NCBI GenBank assembly: GCA_916700875.1 | Contig: CAKAKS010000062.1 | Span: 15,913,460 to 15,977,459, forward strand | Reading direction: 5' to 3' | DNA: 64,000 bases | Source: Sebastes aleutianus | Lineage: Eukaryota > Chordata > Actinopteri > Perciformes > Sebastidae | In this document: positions 12,667-24,630 of the stretch, piece after piece | Layout of the letters: every line of letters starts with the position of its first letter | How positions within the stretch are numbered: the stretch's first letter is position 1 | Notes under the pieces: generated by a model | What the model was told of the DNA's origin: nothing | The model's input: the letters and a program-made list of their open reading frames with translations, nothing else | Database searches by the model: none | Translations under genes and position numbers: made by a program

Positions 12667-13109
12667 GCATGTGGCTGTGTGTGTGTGTGTGTGTGTGGAG
12701 ATCTGCATCCCTGAATGTATGTGTGCCTGGATGCATGCATGCATAATGGTGCGTATAACTTGTTCTCAGTAGAAAGCGGGATCCATACATGTCAACCTGG
12801 ACACGCCAGTTGTCCATCATTACCTGACAATGCAGAATGAATGCATGCCTTCATCCTCTGGGTTCCTGTCAAATCTGAGAAGACCCGCACTCCCCTGTCA
12901 CCATCGTTTAGTGTTTGCCTGCTCTAATTCTGCTCTCGTTGACGACGAGCCGAGCCTCCCCCGCTCAGTCATTCTCATCAGGTCAATAGAAGAAAATCAA
13001 AGCACTGTCTGTGTTTTTCTTTTGGAATCCATTTGTTTATCTGACCAATTACTGAATTTGGAGGATGTTATTATTTTTTTTATTCATACCTGTGGGTAAT
13101 TGGTGCATG
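12667..13109 (+). promoter_or_regulatory. rbfox3: Cluster of RBFOX-binding motifs after the 93-nt exon
   Basis: GCATG at 12667-12671 and TGCATG at 12732-12737, 12736-12741 (overlapping), 12842-12847 and 13104-13109, all inside the 768-nt intron between the 93-nt and 61-nt exons. (U)GCAUG is the RBFOX recognition element, and downstream sites normally promote inclusion of the preceding exon. Autoregulation is inferred from motif and position. Confidence 0.55.
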
Positions 13110-13351
13110 CTTTCCCCCGTTTCCAGTAATTTAATAATCTGTAAGGAAATTGAAATGATGAATAAATTCATGAAAGGGTGAACCAATCACACCAAAGTGC
13201 TACATGCATTTACATAATTTATTTATTTATCTATTCTTTTTGAATGTGTCTTGGTTTGCTGCTTGCTTTTTTTTTGCCCATTCCTGGATATCTGGATAGT
13301 AAATGTGAAGGTGTGTGATAACAGGCTGCGTGTTTTCATTGCTTTGAACAG

Positions 13352-13412
13352 GTGAACAATGCAACAGCACGAGTGATGACAAACAAAAAAGTGGCCAACC
13401 CTTACACGAATG
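13352..13412 (+). CDS. rbfox3: rbfox3 exon: end of RRM (61 nt)
   Basis: Encodes VNNATARVMTNKK then VANPYTN and the first base of a Gly codon. This is the last RRM strand plus the following basic segment. Most RBFOX3 proteins have TG or TV where this copy has VA (NKKVANPY), so this is a local substitution. The acceptor is gaacag and the donor ATG/gtaagt. It is separated from the next exon by an intron of only 88 nt. Confidence 0.96.
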
Positions 13413-13500
13413 GTAAGTGCAGGGCCGTATCATAAAAACCTGAAAAAATAATAACATGTAGTTCTTGTTGTCAGTTGAGATTTGTTGTTGTGTTCACCAG

Positions 13501-13554
13501 GATGGAAGCTGAATCCGGTGGTGGGAGCTGTCTATGGTCCTGAACTGTATGCCG
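13501..13554 (+). CDS. rbfox3: rbfox3 exon: post-RRM segment (54 nt)
   Basis: Completes the split Gly codon and encodes WKLNPVVGAVYGPELYA plus the first base of a Val codon. The acceptor is ttcaccag and the donor CCG/gtaaga. The residue before YA is Leu rather than the usual Phe. In RBFOX1 an extra segment containing LLCQANQEG can follow. I see no such exon in the next intron, which agrees with an RBFOX3 identity. Confidence 0.96.
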
Positions 13555-14704
13555 GTAAGAGAGCCGCAGCTTCTGCAGTTAGAATTTAGAGTGTTTTTCT
13601 CTCTGCCTTCCACCACATGCACCGCACCGTACCTGAGGCCACTATCAGCCACAGCCAATCCCAATCTGACCCCTGAATTTCTACAATCGGGCTCATCCTG
13701 AACCTACTGAACATGAAATTCCCCTCAAATCAAAGTGAATCTGAGAGCAGGCCCAGATAAGCAGTGGATGATCCAAGCCTCTCTGAGTGGCTGAGGGAGC
13801 CTGAGCCATTGTTTGCGCCGTGTGCAACTGTAAAGCTGAAAAAAAATGATTTCAAGAGCAAGCGCCCCTGCAACTGTTATCAGATTGTGGAGGCTGCTGC
13901 TGTGGATGGATTTGCCAAGTGCGCCAGATTGACTTTTACAGAGCTAACCGAATAAGGGAGATTGAGTGAGCGATATTGTTGGCACCTACCCTGTCGAAGG
14001 CCGCTATTCCTTCTGGTCTCAGTAATGGAGGAATGAGATGAGCTCAGTGGGGTTTTCCCTATCTCTCTCTCTGCCTCGACATGCCAGCTTTATTGCTGTA
14101 TGTTATATGAACCCTTTGCATTTTAATGAGGGGGAAATGGTACTATTTCATTTGGAAGAAGTGCTGAGCACATCGCGCCACTTTAACGGCTTTCCTTTCT
14201 GCTCATTAGACTAAAATCTGTTCATTCCCCGGACAGCTTTACGGCGAACCTCTAAATAACTGTCCATGACAGAAAGCAGTCATCTATCATTTTTATTTCA
14301 TCCCCAACCCCTCACCCCATCCATGCCTTCTCCCACCCACCTCCTCCTCCCCCCCCCACCCAACACTCCCTCGGTTTCGACATCTTCCCCTGATAATTAT
14401 GCACACACATAAACATACACACATCCCTCTGTAGGTGCACGCACATGCTCAAACATGTACATTATGCCATGGTCAGGTGGAATTTTCACTGAATTAAAAA
14501 TGTGGACATTAAGTAAGTCTTACCTTACATAAACAATCATTTCACTGACCTATATACACACACAACGCTATCCCCTGCCCTGTTTTTACACTCAGACCAA
14601 AGCATTCCAGCATACAGAAATAGATAACCTATGTAGAACACAGACACTAATACATGTCCCCTCTTTCATGCGCACTTTCTCCATTTTACACTCACACACA
14701 TTCA

Positions 14705-14729
14705 CGCACACACACACACACACACACAC
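14705..14729 (+). repeat. (CA)n microsatellite
   Basis: About twelve CA units in an intron. Confidence 0.9.
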
Positions 14730-16034
14730 TTCCCAAATCATCTCATAAATCAGAGGGAGTGTGGTCCACCACTCCAGGCAGGGGAAGCAGGAGGGGTTGG
14801 GTGATTTATTGGCTGCTAATTTTTCAAGTCGTCTTGACATGGCACTGGAGTTTGCCAAGCCTAAACGACAACATATGCTTGCCAGCTGGGAAGATGGGAA
14901 ACATAAATAAGAGATACATTTTTTTGAAACAAACCCGCCCTAATGAGCGGCAAAAGGCCGTTTTAGCTCTGAAAAAAAGAAAAAAAAAGAAAACCCTGAC
15001 CATGTGTTTTGACTATGATGTTTCTCCCCTCCCGAAGAAAGAAAAAAAAAACAAGAATGAGGTTTTGCGGGATTCAGGACGTATTCCAAAATCATCATAG
15101 CTACAGTTAATATACTTTTGGTGGGAGTAAAATGGGATATAAAGGCGATTAATCACTGTTTATCAGTCCTCATTTCTGTGCGGGAGATCAGTGAAATTGG
15201 GAGCCATAAATCCTGGCTCGGTGACAGCACACTTCGTCTCCATTCGTCCTGGCGCTACAGGTTTATTGTCCTCAAAACCCATTCAGGAGAATGACGGATG
15301 AGAGCCTCATGCCGGCTCCCCGCTCTTAACCTCTTCCAGGGTAGATTGGCTCCTCCTACTGATGGAGGAGGAGGGGGGCGGGGGGGTAGTTGGTAGGGTA
15401 CAGGCAGGCGGCGGAAACCCAGAGTCCATGTCTTCTGTCGCCACCTAACACCCAAACCTCCCCCAGGAGCTTGCTTCAGGGAGGAGGGGGGGGGGGGTCG
15501 TGGTCCAGGAAAGAGGAGCAAGGTGATTGGGTTTCCCAGTCAAATGGAGGGATTGGCAATAAAACATAGCAGTGGCACAAATCATGGTGTGTGGCAGCTG
15601 GTAGGCATCCAGTATCTGTGCTCACCTTTGTCCTCTTTTACTGTGCGCTGATCTGGTTTACATGAAAAACTTTTTGTAGAACAAACCCCCACTGCCTCGT
15701 ATATATAGGTCTGTTCATATATAACACTGGCCCATCTTTGTCCTGGTCCATTTTTATTTGCTTAATGACACTTGTGACACACAAGTGTCTGTTTATACAG
15801 TTTGTAATTATGTATGTATGCAGTGAGTGGGTGTGTAGCTAAAGCTATAGTACAAATGTGAGTGTGTACAGGAATGGTGTAGATTTCTGTACATGTACAT
15901 GCGTTTTAATTTGGGTTTATGTATTGTTTTAAACATGCGTAATTAGTATAATGCCAAGTGTATCTACATATGTAAAGAGTAGAGTGCATAAGTATATGTT
16001 CATGTATACATGCACAGATATAATAACTTTATTT

Positions 16035-16776
16035 TAGGGCTGTCAAAGTTAACGCAATAAGAACGCTTTCATTTGTTTTAAGCCACTCTTTAACGCATTA
16101 ACGCAACTTGCGTTTTTTAGGTTGTAGCAATCTCAGCTTTAAAGCTAGAGTGAAGATTCTGGCATCATAACTAGAAACTAAAAATCCTAAGGAATCCATT
16201 GGTACCAACCATGGCATACTGGCTTGTCGAGAAAGAGGTTAAATAACGCTCCAAACAAAAGCAAAATTTTGCGAAGGAAAAATGTCATGACCATTTTTAA
16301 AAGGGTTGCTTGACCTCTGACCTCAAGATATGTGAATGAAAATGGGTTCTCTGGGTACCCACGAGTCTCCCCTTTACAGACATGCCCACTTTATGATAAT
16401 CACATGCAGTTTTGGGGCAAGTCATAGTCAAGTCAGCACACTGACACACTGACAGCTGTTGTTGTCTGTTGGGCTGCAGTTTGCCATGTCATGATTTGAG
16501 CATATGTTTTATGTTAAATGCAGTACCTGTGAGGGTTTCTGGACAATATCTGTCATTATTTTGTGTTGTTAATTGATTTCCAGTAATGAATATATACATA
16601 CATTTGCATAAAAGCAGAATAATTGTCCATTCCCATGTTGATAAGAGCATTAAATACTTGATTAAGGTACATTTGAACGGCTAAAAAAGTGTGATTAATT
16701 TGCGATTAATCACGATTAACTATGGACAATCATGCGATTAATCGTGATTAAATATTTTAATCGATTGAAAGCCCTA
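16035..16776 (+). repeat. hAT-like MITE, TAGGGCTGTCAA family, copy 1
   Basis: 742-bp element starting TAGGGCTGTCAAAGTTAACG and ending TTGAAAGCCCTA. Perfect 8-bp duplication CTTTATTT (16027-16034 and 16777-16784). The right subterminal part has repeated attaatcg/cgattaat motifs. No transposase ORF. Confidence 0.88.
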
Positions 16777-19677
16777 CTTTATTTATATAGCATTTTTAAA
16801 AAAACAAGTTGTAATGCAAGAAATGGATCTGTATCATCATTTTTTAAATTGGCATTCATTTCCTTATTTTCACATTAATTATAAAAAATAACAAAACAGT
16901 TGCAGATATAAATATTATATCATAACATGGAAAATATAATTAAAAATATAAGAAAAAAACATTTGGAGGCAGATCTGCATGCAAAACATTTACCACCGTT
17001 TAGCTCATTTTACAATAATTGGCAAACTTTTCTGGATTATTCCTCACGTTGGATGTTTTCAGCACCATGGACAGCTGCCACTTAGAAATCCCTTCATATG
17101 GCCAGTCCCCTCAGGCAAACAGAGAGAGGCTCTCTGCAGCTAATTCCTAAGGAGACAGGAGATGAGTAGCTTTTTCATTCACCGGTTCACATTTTCTGCT
17201 ACTAAGGTGGAGTTTTCTTGAGTACTCGTGGAAAAACTAGCAGCTGTATAAATGACAGAAAAAGAAAGGCTAATTGCCATCTTAATATATGTAGACAGAT
17301 CCTTTCATTGTTGGAGTGTACGTTAGGGGGATAATTAAGCTCCAGACTCTTGATTAGATTAAGCTGTTTTTGGTCCCCAGTGCGTGGATTAAGTGCTCAT
17401 TGCCCGATGTATTTGAGCAGGAAGTATTAGAGAGATCAACCTTGTGGAAAATCAGATCTTTCTTTATGGGAGCCGGTTATGACCCCATCATTGGCACAGA
17501 GCTGGATTACCTCAGGTCCAACTGGCTCTGCAGGTATTGAGCTTCTCTCAAGTTGACACATATGACATATGAGGTGCAGCGTGACCCCGCCGCCCTCCAG
17601 CGCATAACTCATATTTTCTCCAGCCCCCCTCCCGGAAAAGGTGTTTGACTTTGGTGGCTAGACCAGGTTTGTGCTCTCATACACCGTAGCTGTTGTTGCT
17701 TTTCACGGGCTTACCAAGGTGTGACAGTGCCTTTGATTTATGGGTTATTATTGAAGCAGTGTAGCCTATCGCCAACTCATTATAAGTTTACATTCACATA
17801 CATCACTGCATGCATATTGCATACAAATTTTCCAAAAAAGAAAGAAAGAGGCAATTGGACTCTCTGGGGCCCAGAAATAGTACCGATTTGTTAAGAAGAG
17901 GGGGGGAAAAAACACAACTCGGAAACTATCAAAGAGGATTGTTTTTGCCCTTTAGCAACTGCACTCAGATGTCCACTGCTCCAAAAAAAGAGACTAATTT
18001 AAATGTCAAGGTCAGCATTATAAATCACTTGGGGGAAAGGGGGCACCCTGCGAGTCCGGGCAGTCTATTGGTACGTTGGCAGCAAACAAAGTGCCCATGC
18101 ACCTTGGTGGGTGTGTGGTGAAGGGGGGTGGGGGGAGGGGGGTATGTGGGCGTTACCTGGCCAAATGAGACGCAGAGTTTGAATATGTGTGCGGACCCAC
18201 TAATGGAGCGTGATGTTAATGGCGGAAGACATTAAACCTGGCTCTCTGTGTTTTTAAAAGCGCCACTAATCTGTCTCCCTGTCAGCTTTATTGAGGCAGC
18301 AGGGCTAGGGTGTGCATCGTTCATTAGGGTGTTCACTGGCCTCGTACACCTGCAGGGTTAACGCTGCACGCGGGCACAGTAACGCCGCGCCGTCACTCCT
18401 CAGGCAAAAAAACCTATACGCACACCGATTATATACGAGCTACCGTGGAGTCTAGTTTATCTGGCATTGCGAGGGGGACTGCCTGCCGCCTCTTTGGTGG
18501 CAGCGGGTTCATCTAAAACACATCGGATACATGTTATATAACCCCCACACCCCCTCCCCCAACAAGACCAGACAGGAGCTCCCCCCCCGTCACAGAGTGA
18601 TCTCTGATTGGAGAAACCGAAGTGGTCTGTGATGAATTCGCCCAAAACATGTCATGGAAATGAATAAAGAATAATAAGGTGAGGGGAGGGTGATGAGGGG
18701 GCGTCGCTGGGGATGACGAATAATGGGGTTGACTGTGTTGTGATGGACTAGGCAATGAGGGAGGGAGAGAGGGTGAAGAACTGAGGTGAGGGGGGATGTG
18801 AGGGAATTTTCGATTGCTGGAAGAGAGGAGGCCAACTTAATCATGTCTGGAGATCGGTGTGTTTGTATGCACCTCCACAGCTTGTAATCAGACAGCCACT
18901 GGACTGATTGAAGGTTAAGTAGAGAGCTGAGGATCACATCGCCTGTCCTCTAATCTGTGACCGCGGACATTGTGCCGCACCATCACACCAACCCCTTTGC
19001 CACCCACCCTGAAGCCTTTTACTACCACCACCACCACCCTCCCTTTCTCATCCAACCGGTAGCCGTCAGCAGAGGACGTATGTAGCTGTGTGATTGGCTA
19101 AAGATGGTCCCCAGATGGGTTTCGAGATGGGGGTCATGCTGAGGTTTGGGCCTTGGCTGTCCGGCCCATCTGCTCCGTTTTTCCCTTGGGGAAAGTTCTG
19201 AACATCTAGTCAGGTTGTTCAACAAACGCTCACCTCCCATTCGACTGCAGCCAACACCTAGAAACGCCCTCTACCTCTCCCCCGTCCACCCTCCCGCTGT
19301 TCCCCTCGCTGCTAGCCCATTGTGTCTAAACTATGCAAAAGCCGTGGTGCGAAACTAGTGGTATTGCATCCATTACCTGCCTATGCTTCAAGGCTGCCCC
19401 TCGCCAGGCATCAGGAAAGGATGCGTACAGCAAATGTGGATCCTTGCTGAGTACGGCACAAAGCAGCGAGCTGGGAAAGGGGAGAGTGCTCGATGAGGCG
19501 CACCTAGAAAAGATTAAATCTATTGTTTCCTTGTCTTCCCCATAATGCATTCTGTCATAGGGAAAGCAGTGCCACACGTCTCTCTCTAATGTATTCTGTC
19601 ATAAGGTAAGCAATGCCAAGTCGAGGATGTTCTCTGAAAGTCATTTTCTCTTGTCTCTCGTGTGTTTCCTTCCATAG

Positions 19678-19810
19678 TAACAGGGTTTCCCTACCCTGCC
19701 ACAGGCGCTACGGTGGCCTATAGGGGTGCCCACTTGCGAGGTCGGGGGCGGGCTGTGTACAACACGTTCCGCACGGCTCCACCACCACCACCCATCCCAG
19801 CTTATGGAGC
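19678..19810 (+). CDS. rbfox3: rbfox3 exon: Arg/Gly and proline segment (133 nt)
   Basis: Encodes VTGFPYPATGATVAYRG, then AHLRGRGRAVYNTFR, then a run of prolines (APPPPPIPAYG). The arginine-rich RGRGR core is shared by all RBFOX proteins and lies in the C-terminal domain that recruits splicing partners. The acceptor is tccatag and the donor AGC/gtgagt. It uses split codons at both ends (2 bases in, 2 bases out). Two TGCATG motifs lie 56 and 131 nt beyond the donor. Confidence 0.96.
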
Positions 19811-19865
19811 GTGAGTATTGAATCTCTAACCTAAACAACAATGAACTCTTCGGACAGCGTCTGAC

Positions 19866-19946
19866 TGCATGGTTGTGTTCATGCTGTAGTATGAGTGTGT
19901 GTATACAAGGCTTCCACGCTCTAGTTATTAATTATGTGTTTGCATG
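19866..19946 (+). promoter_or_regulatory. rbfox3: Two RBFOX-binding motifs after the 133-nt exon
   Basis: TGCATG at 19866-19871 and 19941-19946, 56 and 131 nt past the donor. This is the distance range in which RBFOX enhances the upstream exon. Function is inferred. Confidence 0.45.
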
Positions 19947-20122
19947 CACATGCTTGAGTTGTCCATACTATATTTGTCTAAATTTAGTTGGTTCGTTGAT
20001 TATAGGTCATTTTGGTATTAGTTGACTAAGATTTCTTTAGTGCATTAGTCATTGATTTGATGCTTTTTTCATAATGACTATTTCCAAGAAACGTATGAGC
20101 ACATCTTTGGTAAACATAGGAT

Positions 20123-20840
20123 TTAAAGGGACCCTATGTAGGATTCAGAAATTGCTTGTTAACAGTGACACCTGTGGCCGTTAAGTCAGCGACAGTCAGC
20201 ATCCTGTTGCTCACACTACGCGAGCGAGCATCGGTCAAAACAGTGAGGCAACACACACGTGACTGAACGTAATTAACAGGCATCATTTTGGTTAATGTTA
20301 GCAACATTAGCCAGCTAAAACCACAATATCGCTATATATTTCACATGCTTGGCAGTAACGTTAGCTTACCAAACGAAGGTCTTCTCCGTGAATCGACGGC
20401 CCCGGCCGATGTTGATCCTAGTTTTCGCTCGACGTCGGTCACATTCCTGTTTTGCAAGACGGGCTTCACTAGATATAACTTTGTTTTTTTGTGCTTCCCG
20501 TGGAGTTTGTGTTGGAGTTTGAGTTGTGGTGGCGGCTTGTCGTTTGTTGCCGTTAGCGGACTCCATTTCTAACTGAACCGTAGCTATGGTTGCACACTGT
20601 TAGCCCTGTAAGCGGAGCTGAAAATAAAGACACTCGCGAGCGTGCATTACGTCACATCTGTTGAATTTTCCCGGATAAACAGGCCCGAGTTTTTCACATT
20701 AAAAGCAGTCTACGGGCTGATAGAGGAAACCATGTAATTTGCGGAATGTTTCATTTGTTTGGGGGTTAGGTTACAACCTGTTCACACATTGGCAAAAAAA
20801 AAGATTTATATGTGTAAAAGATTACATACAGTCCCTTTAA
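20123..20840 (+). repeat. TTAA-bounded (piggyBac-like) MITE, copy 1
   Basis: 718 bp between TTAA sites. Ends are TTAAAGGGACCCTATGTA and TACAGTCCCTTTAA (inverted). The interior (gacacctgtggccgttaag) recurs at 46.1 kb. The TTAA target is the piggyBac hallmark. No transposase ORF. Confidence 0.7.
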
Positions 20841-21961
20841 AGTGGTGCTTGTATGTGATTCTTTGTGAAGAAACTCAGTTTTACAGATCTGTTCCATTAA
20901 ATAAACGAATCAATTAGTCAACAAAATCTTTTGTTAGTTGACGTAAGTAAGAATTTCTTTGGTCATGGACAGCACTGAAGTTTAGGTGAGTTAGTCATAA
21001 TATCAAAGAGGAGACATGTGTGTGATCCTGTCTCAAGAACATGTACTTGATGCTCAACAGTGTCATAATACTGTATATTGTTTTGTCCCATTTTTATATA
21101 AGATTACACCACACATGTATTATCAAACACATTACTGCAGTTTGTTCAAATGTAAAGCTTGGTCATCAGGTGTTGCTGTCCGTTTACTTTGCTATCCTCC
21201 CTTGAGGGGAGGTGAAATCCTTGTTGCTATATAGGTATGTACATGCCCTAACTCTGCCCGTCCTTATATTTGTACGTTGTCTATTGACAAAGGAGGAACT
21301 AACAAAGCCACAGGGAGAGCTGTAGAGAGCTGAGATAGCGTATTACTGGGCAGATCTCACTGGACTGTGACCAGGGTCTATGCTGATCTCCTGGCTTTGT
21401 GCAGCCCTGCCTCACACTCGTCTCTTATCAGCAGTGGTCTGTGTGGCCGTGGGAGAGGTCTGACGGGGGCCGGCCGAGGGCCCAGTATAGCTGTCTATCT
21501 GTGATTAGATCAGGATCCGTCTTACTGCAGAGAGACTCACTGCCGAAGCCGGGACTGGAAATCCCACGTCCCCTTTCCCCTCCCTCCCACTCCGGGGCCC
21601 TTTGCTACTGATGGCAGCTGGTTGATTTATATAGCGGAGTCATGTGATGGAGCTCCTTCGCTGCTTTTCCTTTTGTCCTCCCCTCCTCTCACCGCCGCCG
21701 CCAGCCCTCCTGACAACACTGCAGCAACTGGAAAGACAAACAATTTTACCAGAGCAGAAAATTGGACAGGGGATGTGAAATGGTTGCACTTTTCGCTTTA
21801 ATGTGTCATTCATTATTTGTGGTACAGTACACTAACGCTGCAAAGAGCTGACCCTGCAGACCCTCAAATGGTTGGAAAAAGGAAGCGCGTTAAGGGCTGA
21901 GATTCAGTAGGGTAGCACGAAATCAACTAACGCTTCTTTTTCCTGTTCTCTGATTTCACAG

Positions 21962-22001
21962 GGTGGTGTACCAAGATGGCTTCTATGGTGCAGAGATCTA
22001 T
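21962..22001 (+). CDS. rbfox3: rbfox3 exon: 40-nt brain-type exon (B40 equivalent)
   Basis: Completes an Ala codon and encodes VVYQDGFYGAEIY. In RBFOX1/2 this 40-nt exon (B40) is used in brain and is mutually exclusive with a 43-nt muscle exon (M43) encoding a VVYQEPVYG-type sequence. I found no M43-like sequence in either flanking intron, so in this gene the exon may be constitutive. The acceptor is tttcacag and the donor TAT/gtaagt. Confidence 0.96.
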
Positions 22002-24374
22002 GTAAGTACAGTTAGCTTTTTTTTCCTCTCGCCTGCTTAGATGAAACAGAAGCAAAGCAGACAAAAAAGCCCAGCCCTGGAGACAAAAACGTGATCTCCT
22101 CATCCCCCAGCGTTCTCCCAGCCTCGCTGCCAAGCCGGCGTCGATTAGGCCTCTGTCTGCTGTGCCAAGAAACCCAACAACAAAATTTAAAACCCCCTCA
22201 GCTCCTCCCTCCTCTCTTCCTATGATCTCAGACTTTGGCAAAGAGGCAGACCCGGGCTCAGTGTCCCGTGTCAAGTTAGGTCATTTCTTACTTTAGATTT
22301 GTCTGGGTTTTTGAGGTGGCCTGTCTTCTGCAGCCCCTCTCCCCCCATCCCCTTCTCGCTACCTCTTTCCTCCTCTGCCCTGTTTTGTGTTTGTGTACAC
22401 TCAGAGGGTTTGGCCGGGATATCCCTGCCTGCCCCAGGGGGTCTGTGCAGGCCTGAGTGGAGCCAGTTCCTCCCAGCCATCACCATGTGGGAGATAAGAG
22501 GAGCGGCAGCAGATAAAGGGATTAGCCGTCCCTCTGGAGCTGTCCGTGCAGGCAGGGTCATATCAGGGGTTGGTCCTGCTGCACGTCGCCCTTGACAGAG
22601 AAAAGCATGGACGCTGTGGAGATAATGCTGAAATTACCACGCTGCCCCACTTTGACATAAGTCCAAACCTTTGCGGGGGGATGTAATTTGTCCCTTTGAT
22701 TTTTTTTCTTTCTCTGCCGCCGTCTGCCGAGATAGCGAGATGACAGTGGGTGCAGCAGCAATGACAGTTGCCTCTCACTTTCACCCTGATGACCAGTGTC
22801 TGGGAGCGAAAATGCTGAACCTCGGTGATATATGACTTACACACCAGCCCACATGATAGGACTGTATTTCACTGTTTTTTATTGTAGCGACATCCACCGC
22901 CATAGACGAGACCCGGGCTGTGCGTGGCTCTGAGTGATATTGTTTGTCTCTCACACTCGTTCAGCCACCTCCAGCTAAGTCCTGCACCCCGATGTCCCCT
23001 GACCGAGGCCTCGGCCCGGTTGCTCCATCACTCAACCCATCACGCCAGCCCCTGGTGCTGCTTCACTGCCATTAGTTTTGGCACCGGCCACTGCACTGCT
23101 TCAGACTGGCCGAGTGTGCGCGGAGGTCTCGAGCGACCAAGAGGAAGCCCGTCCCTTAGCCCTCTATGTCCTCCACAATCATTCAGTGGACACTGCCTTG
23201 CTTTCAAAACCAGCCGGCTGATGTGTCGCAGCTTCCTTTTTTTGGAAATGGATGACCTGCTGATACATTAGCAGAAACTGGATGCAAACACGTCTAAATA
23301 TACTCTACATACATTGCATGTGCTAATACATATGCATGCATGCACCTCCATGTAGAAGCACACACGAGCGCGTACATACATGAATGCACAAACACACACT
23401 CCGCACGACAAAATAACAAATGTGCCGCACTGTTGTGTGCAGGATTTGACAATGTGGGAGAGTGATTTATTGGCCTGTGTTTGTTCAGGCTGTTGCTGTA
23501 ATCAGCGCAGTCCCGAGGCATAGCTGTCCCACAGGAAGTCATCTGCCTCAAGTGCTGTGACTTCCTGCCTCCGTGGAAAACCTTTGAGGGTGAATTGGGG
23601 GAGCGAGATTCAATAGCTGTGGCCCCTGACCTGATTTCATGTGCAGCCGCAGCCGCGAACATCCCGCCGTTGCCTCTCTCTCTCTGCACCACTCTCTCCG
23701 TCGGACGTCTTCCCCCCTTGAGTTTAAAAATGAATGAAAACATGCATTATTAAAAGCCACCTATCCACGGTATGGACGCAGATGGGCACACACTCCACTG
23801 GCACTAATAGAAAAACAGTGGGAGAACAGCTTCATTTTTCAAAGAGAGTAATAGCAGCACTCCACAATGAGGTCTTTAATTCCTTCCCCACTCTGGCAAA
23901 TGAATACAGCGGTCCTGACTCCCCAACGGTCCGGCCCGTCTTCTGCCTCCTTACTTCATTTGCGAGCCAGGGGGGTCGTGTAAAGGAAAAAAGGGTCTCT
24001 TCAATAATGTAGCGGCAGAGCTTCCTCAATCTAAAAATGGGCTGAATTTGGGGAGTTGGCTCACATGGCGTGCCGTTGCTGCTACTCGGATGAGCCTTTA
24101 GTGTCACAATGGCTCTCGGAACATCATTCACCCCCCTGTTGCCACAACTTACCTAATGCACCATACATCAAACAGCACCCTCTGGTGTCTGAGAGGGACC
24201 CTGCAGTTGGGGGGGGATGTGGGCAGATGAGCAAAAGACTGTGCAGTGACATTTAACTATTAAGGCAATTTAAAGCTCTATGTCTGTATTGTTGTTTCCG
24301 TGTGTCTCTGAGATCTAACCTTTCTGTGCAGGTTGAGCTTAATCATTGATTAACATGGTGCTGTTTTTTAACAG
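22002..24374 (+). other. rbfox3: rbfox3 intron (2.4 kb)
   Basis: No transposon was recognised. Three TGCATG motifs cluster at 23315-23342. Open frames on both strands (up to 149 codons, minus, 23294-23743) show no family resemblance. No M43-type exon was found. Confidence 0.7.
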
Positions 24375-24433
24375 GGTGGCTATGCAGCATACAGATTTGC
24401 CCAGCCCACCACCACCGCTGCTTACAGTGACAG
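24375..24433 (+). CDS. rbfox3: rbfox3 exon: Tyr/Ala-rich segment (59 nt)
   Basis: Encodes GGYAAYRFAQPTTTAAYSD plus two bases of a Ser codon. The Tyr/Ala-rich C-terminal domain is low in complexity and is needed for RBFOX assembly into larger splicing complexes in mammals. This copy has Phe instead of Tyr in RFAQP and a short Thr run where mammals have Ala. The acceptor is tttttaacag and the donor CAG/gtgaga. A TGCATG lies 78 nt beyond the donor. Confidence 0.96.
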
Positions 24434-24511
24434 GTGAGAGTCCTCTCTCTCATCCTCTCTTTTCTTTACGTACCATTATGTTGCTCAAGGATTGCTGAAT
24501 GTTTAAAGTGT

Positions 24512-24517
24512 TGCATG
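24512..24517 (+). promoter_or_regulatory. rbfox3: RBFOX-binding motif after the 59-nt exon
   Basis: Single TGCATG 78 nt downstream of the donor at 24434. One hexamer can occur by chance, so it is noted for its position only. Confidence 0.3.
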
Positions 24518-24630
24518 CTATACAGCAGGCCCAGATGTTATTAATTATATGGTATCAGAAATCAATATGTGAATCATTATGTAACCACAGTGGTCTCAAA
24601 GGCAAACTCCACCCTGAAATACCTAATTAG

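Larger units (their letters stand above)
13555..19677 (+). other. rbfox3: rbfox3 intron (6.1 kb)
   Basis: Contains (CA)n at 14705-14729, A-rich tracts near 14970-15050, a G-run block near 15366-15500, a complete hAT MITE (16035-16776) and a G-rich stretch (18122-18149). TGCATG occurs near 16976 and 17808. No alternative RBFOX exon was identified. Open frames of up to 148 codons (14654-15100) cross microsatellite and poly-A sequence and are not gene-like. Confidence 0.7.
19811..21961 (+). other. rbfox3: rbfox3 intron (2.2 kb)
   Basis: Starts with two TGCATG motifs (19866 and 19941) and contains a TTAA-bounded element (20123-20840). No M43-type alternative exon was seen before the 40-nt exon. 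Confidence 0.7.

Noticed and set aside
14654..15100. 148-codon plus-strand frame
   Set aside because: Starts in a (CA)n microsatellite and ends in poly-A-encoded lysine runs; typical chance frame.
23294..23743. 149-codon minus-strand frame
   Set aside because: Lies in an rbfox3 intron, has no recognisable domain, and is rich in residues from a GCATG/TGCA-repeat region.
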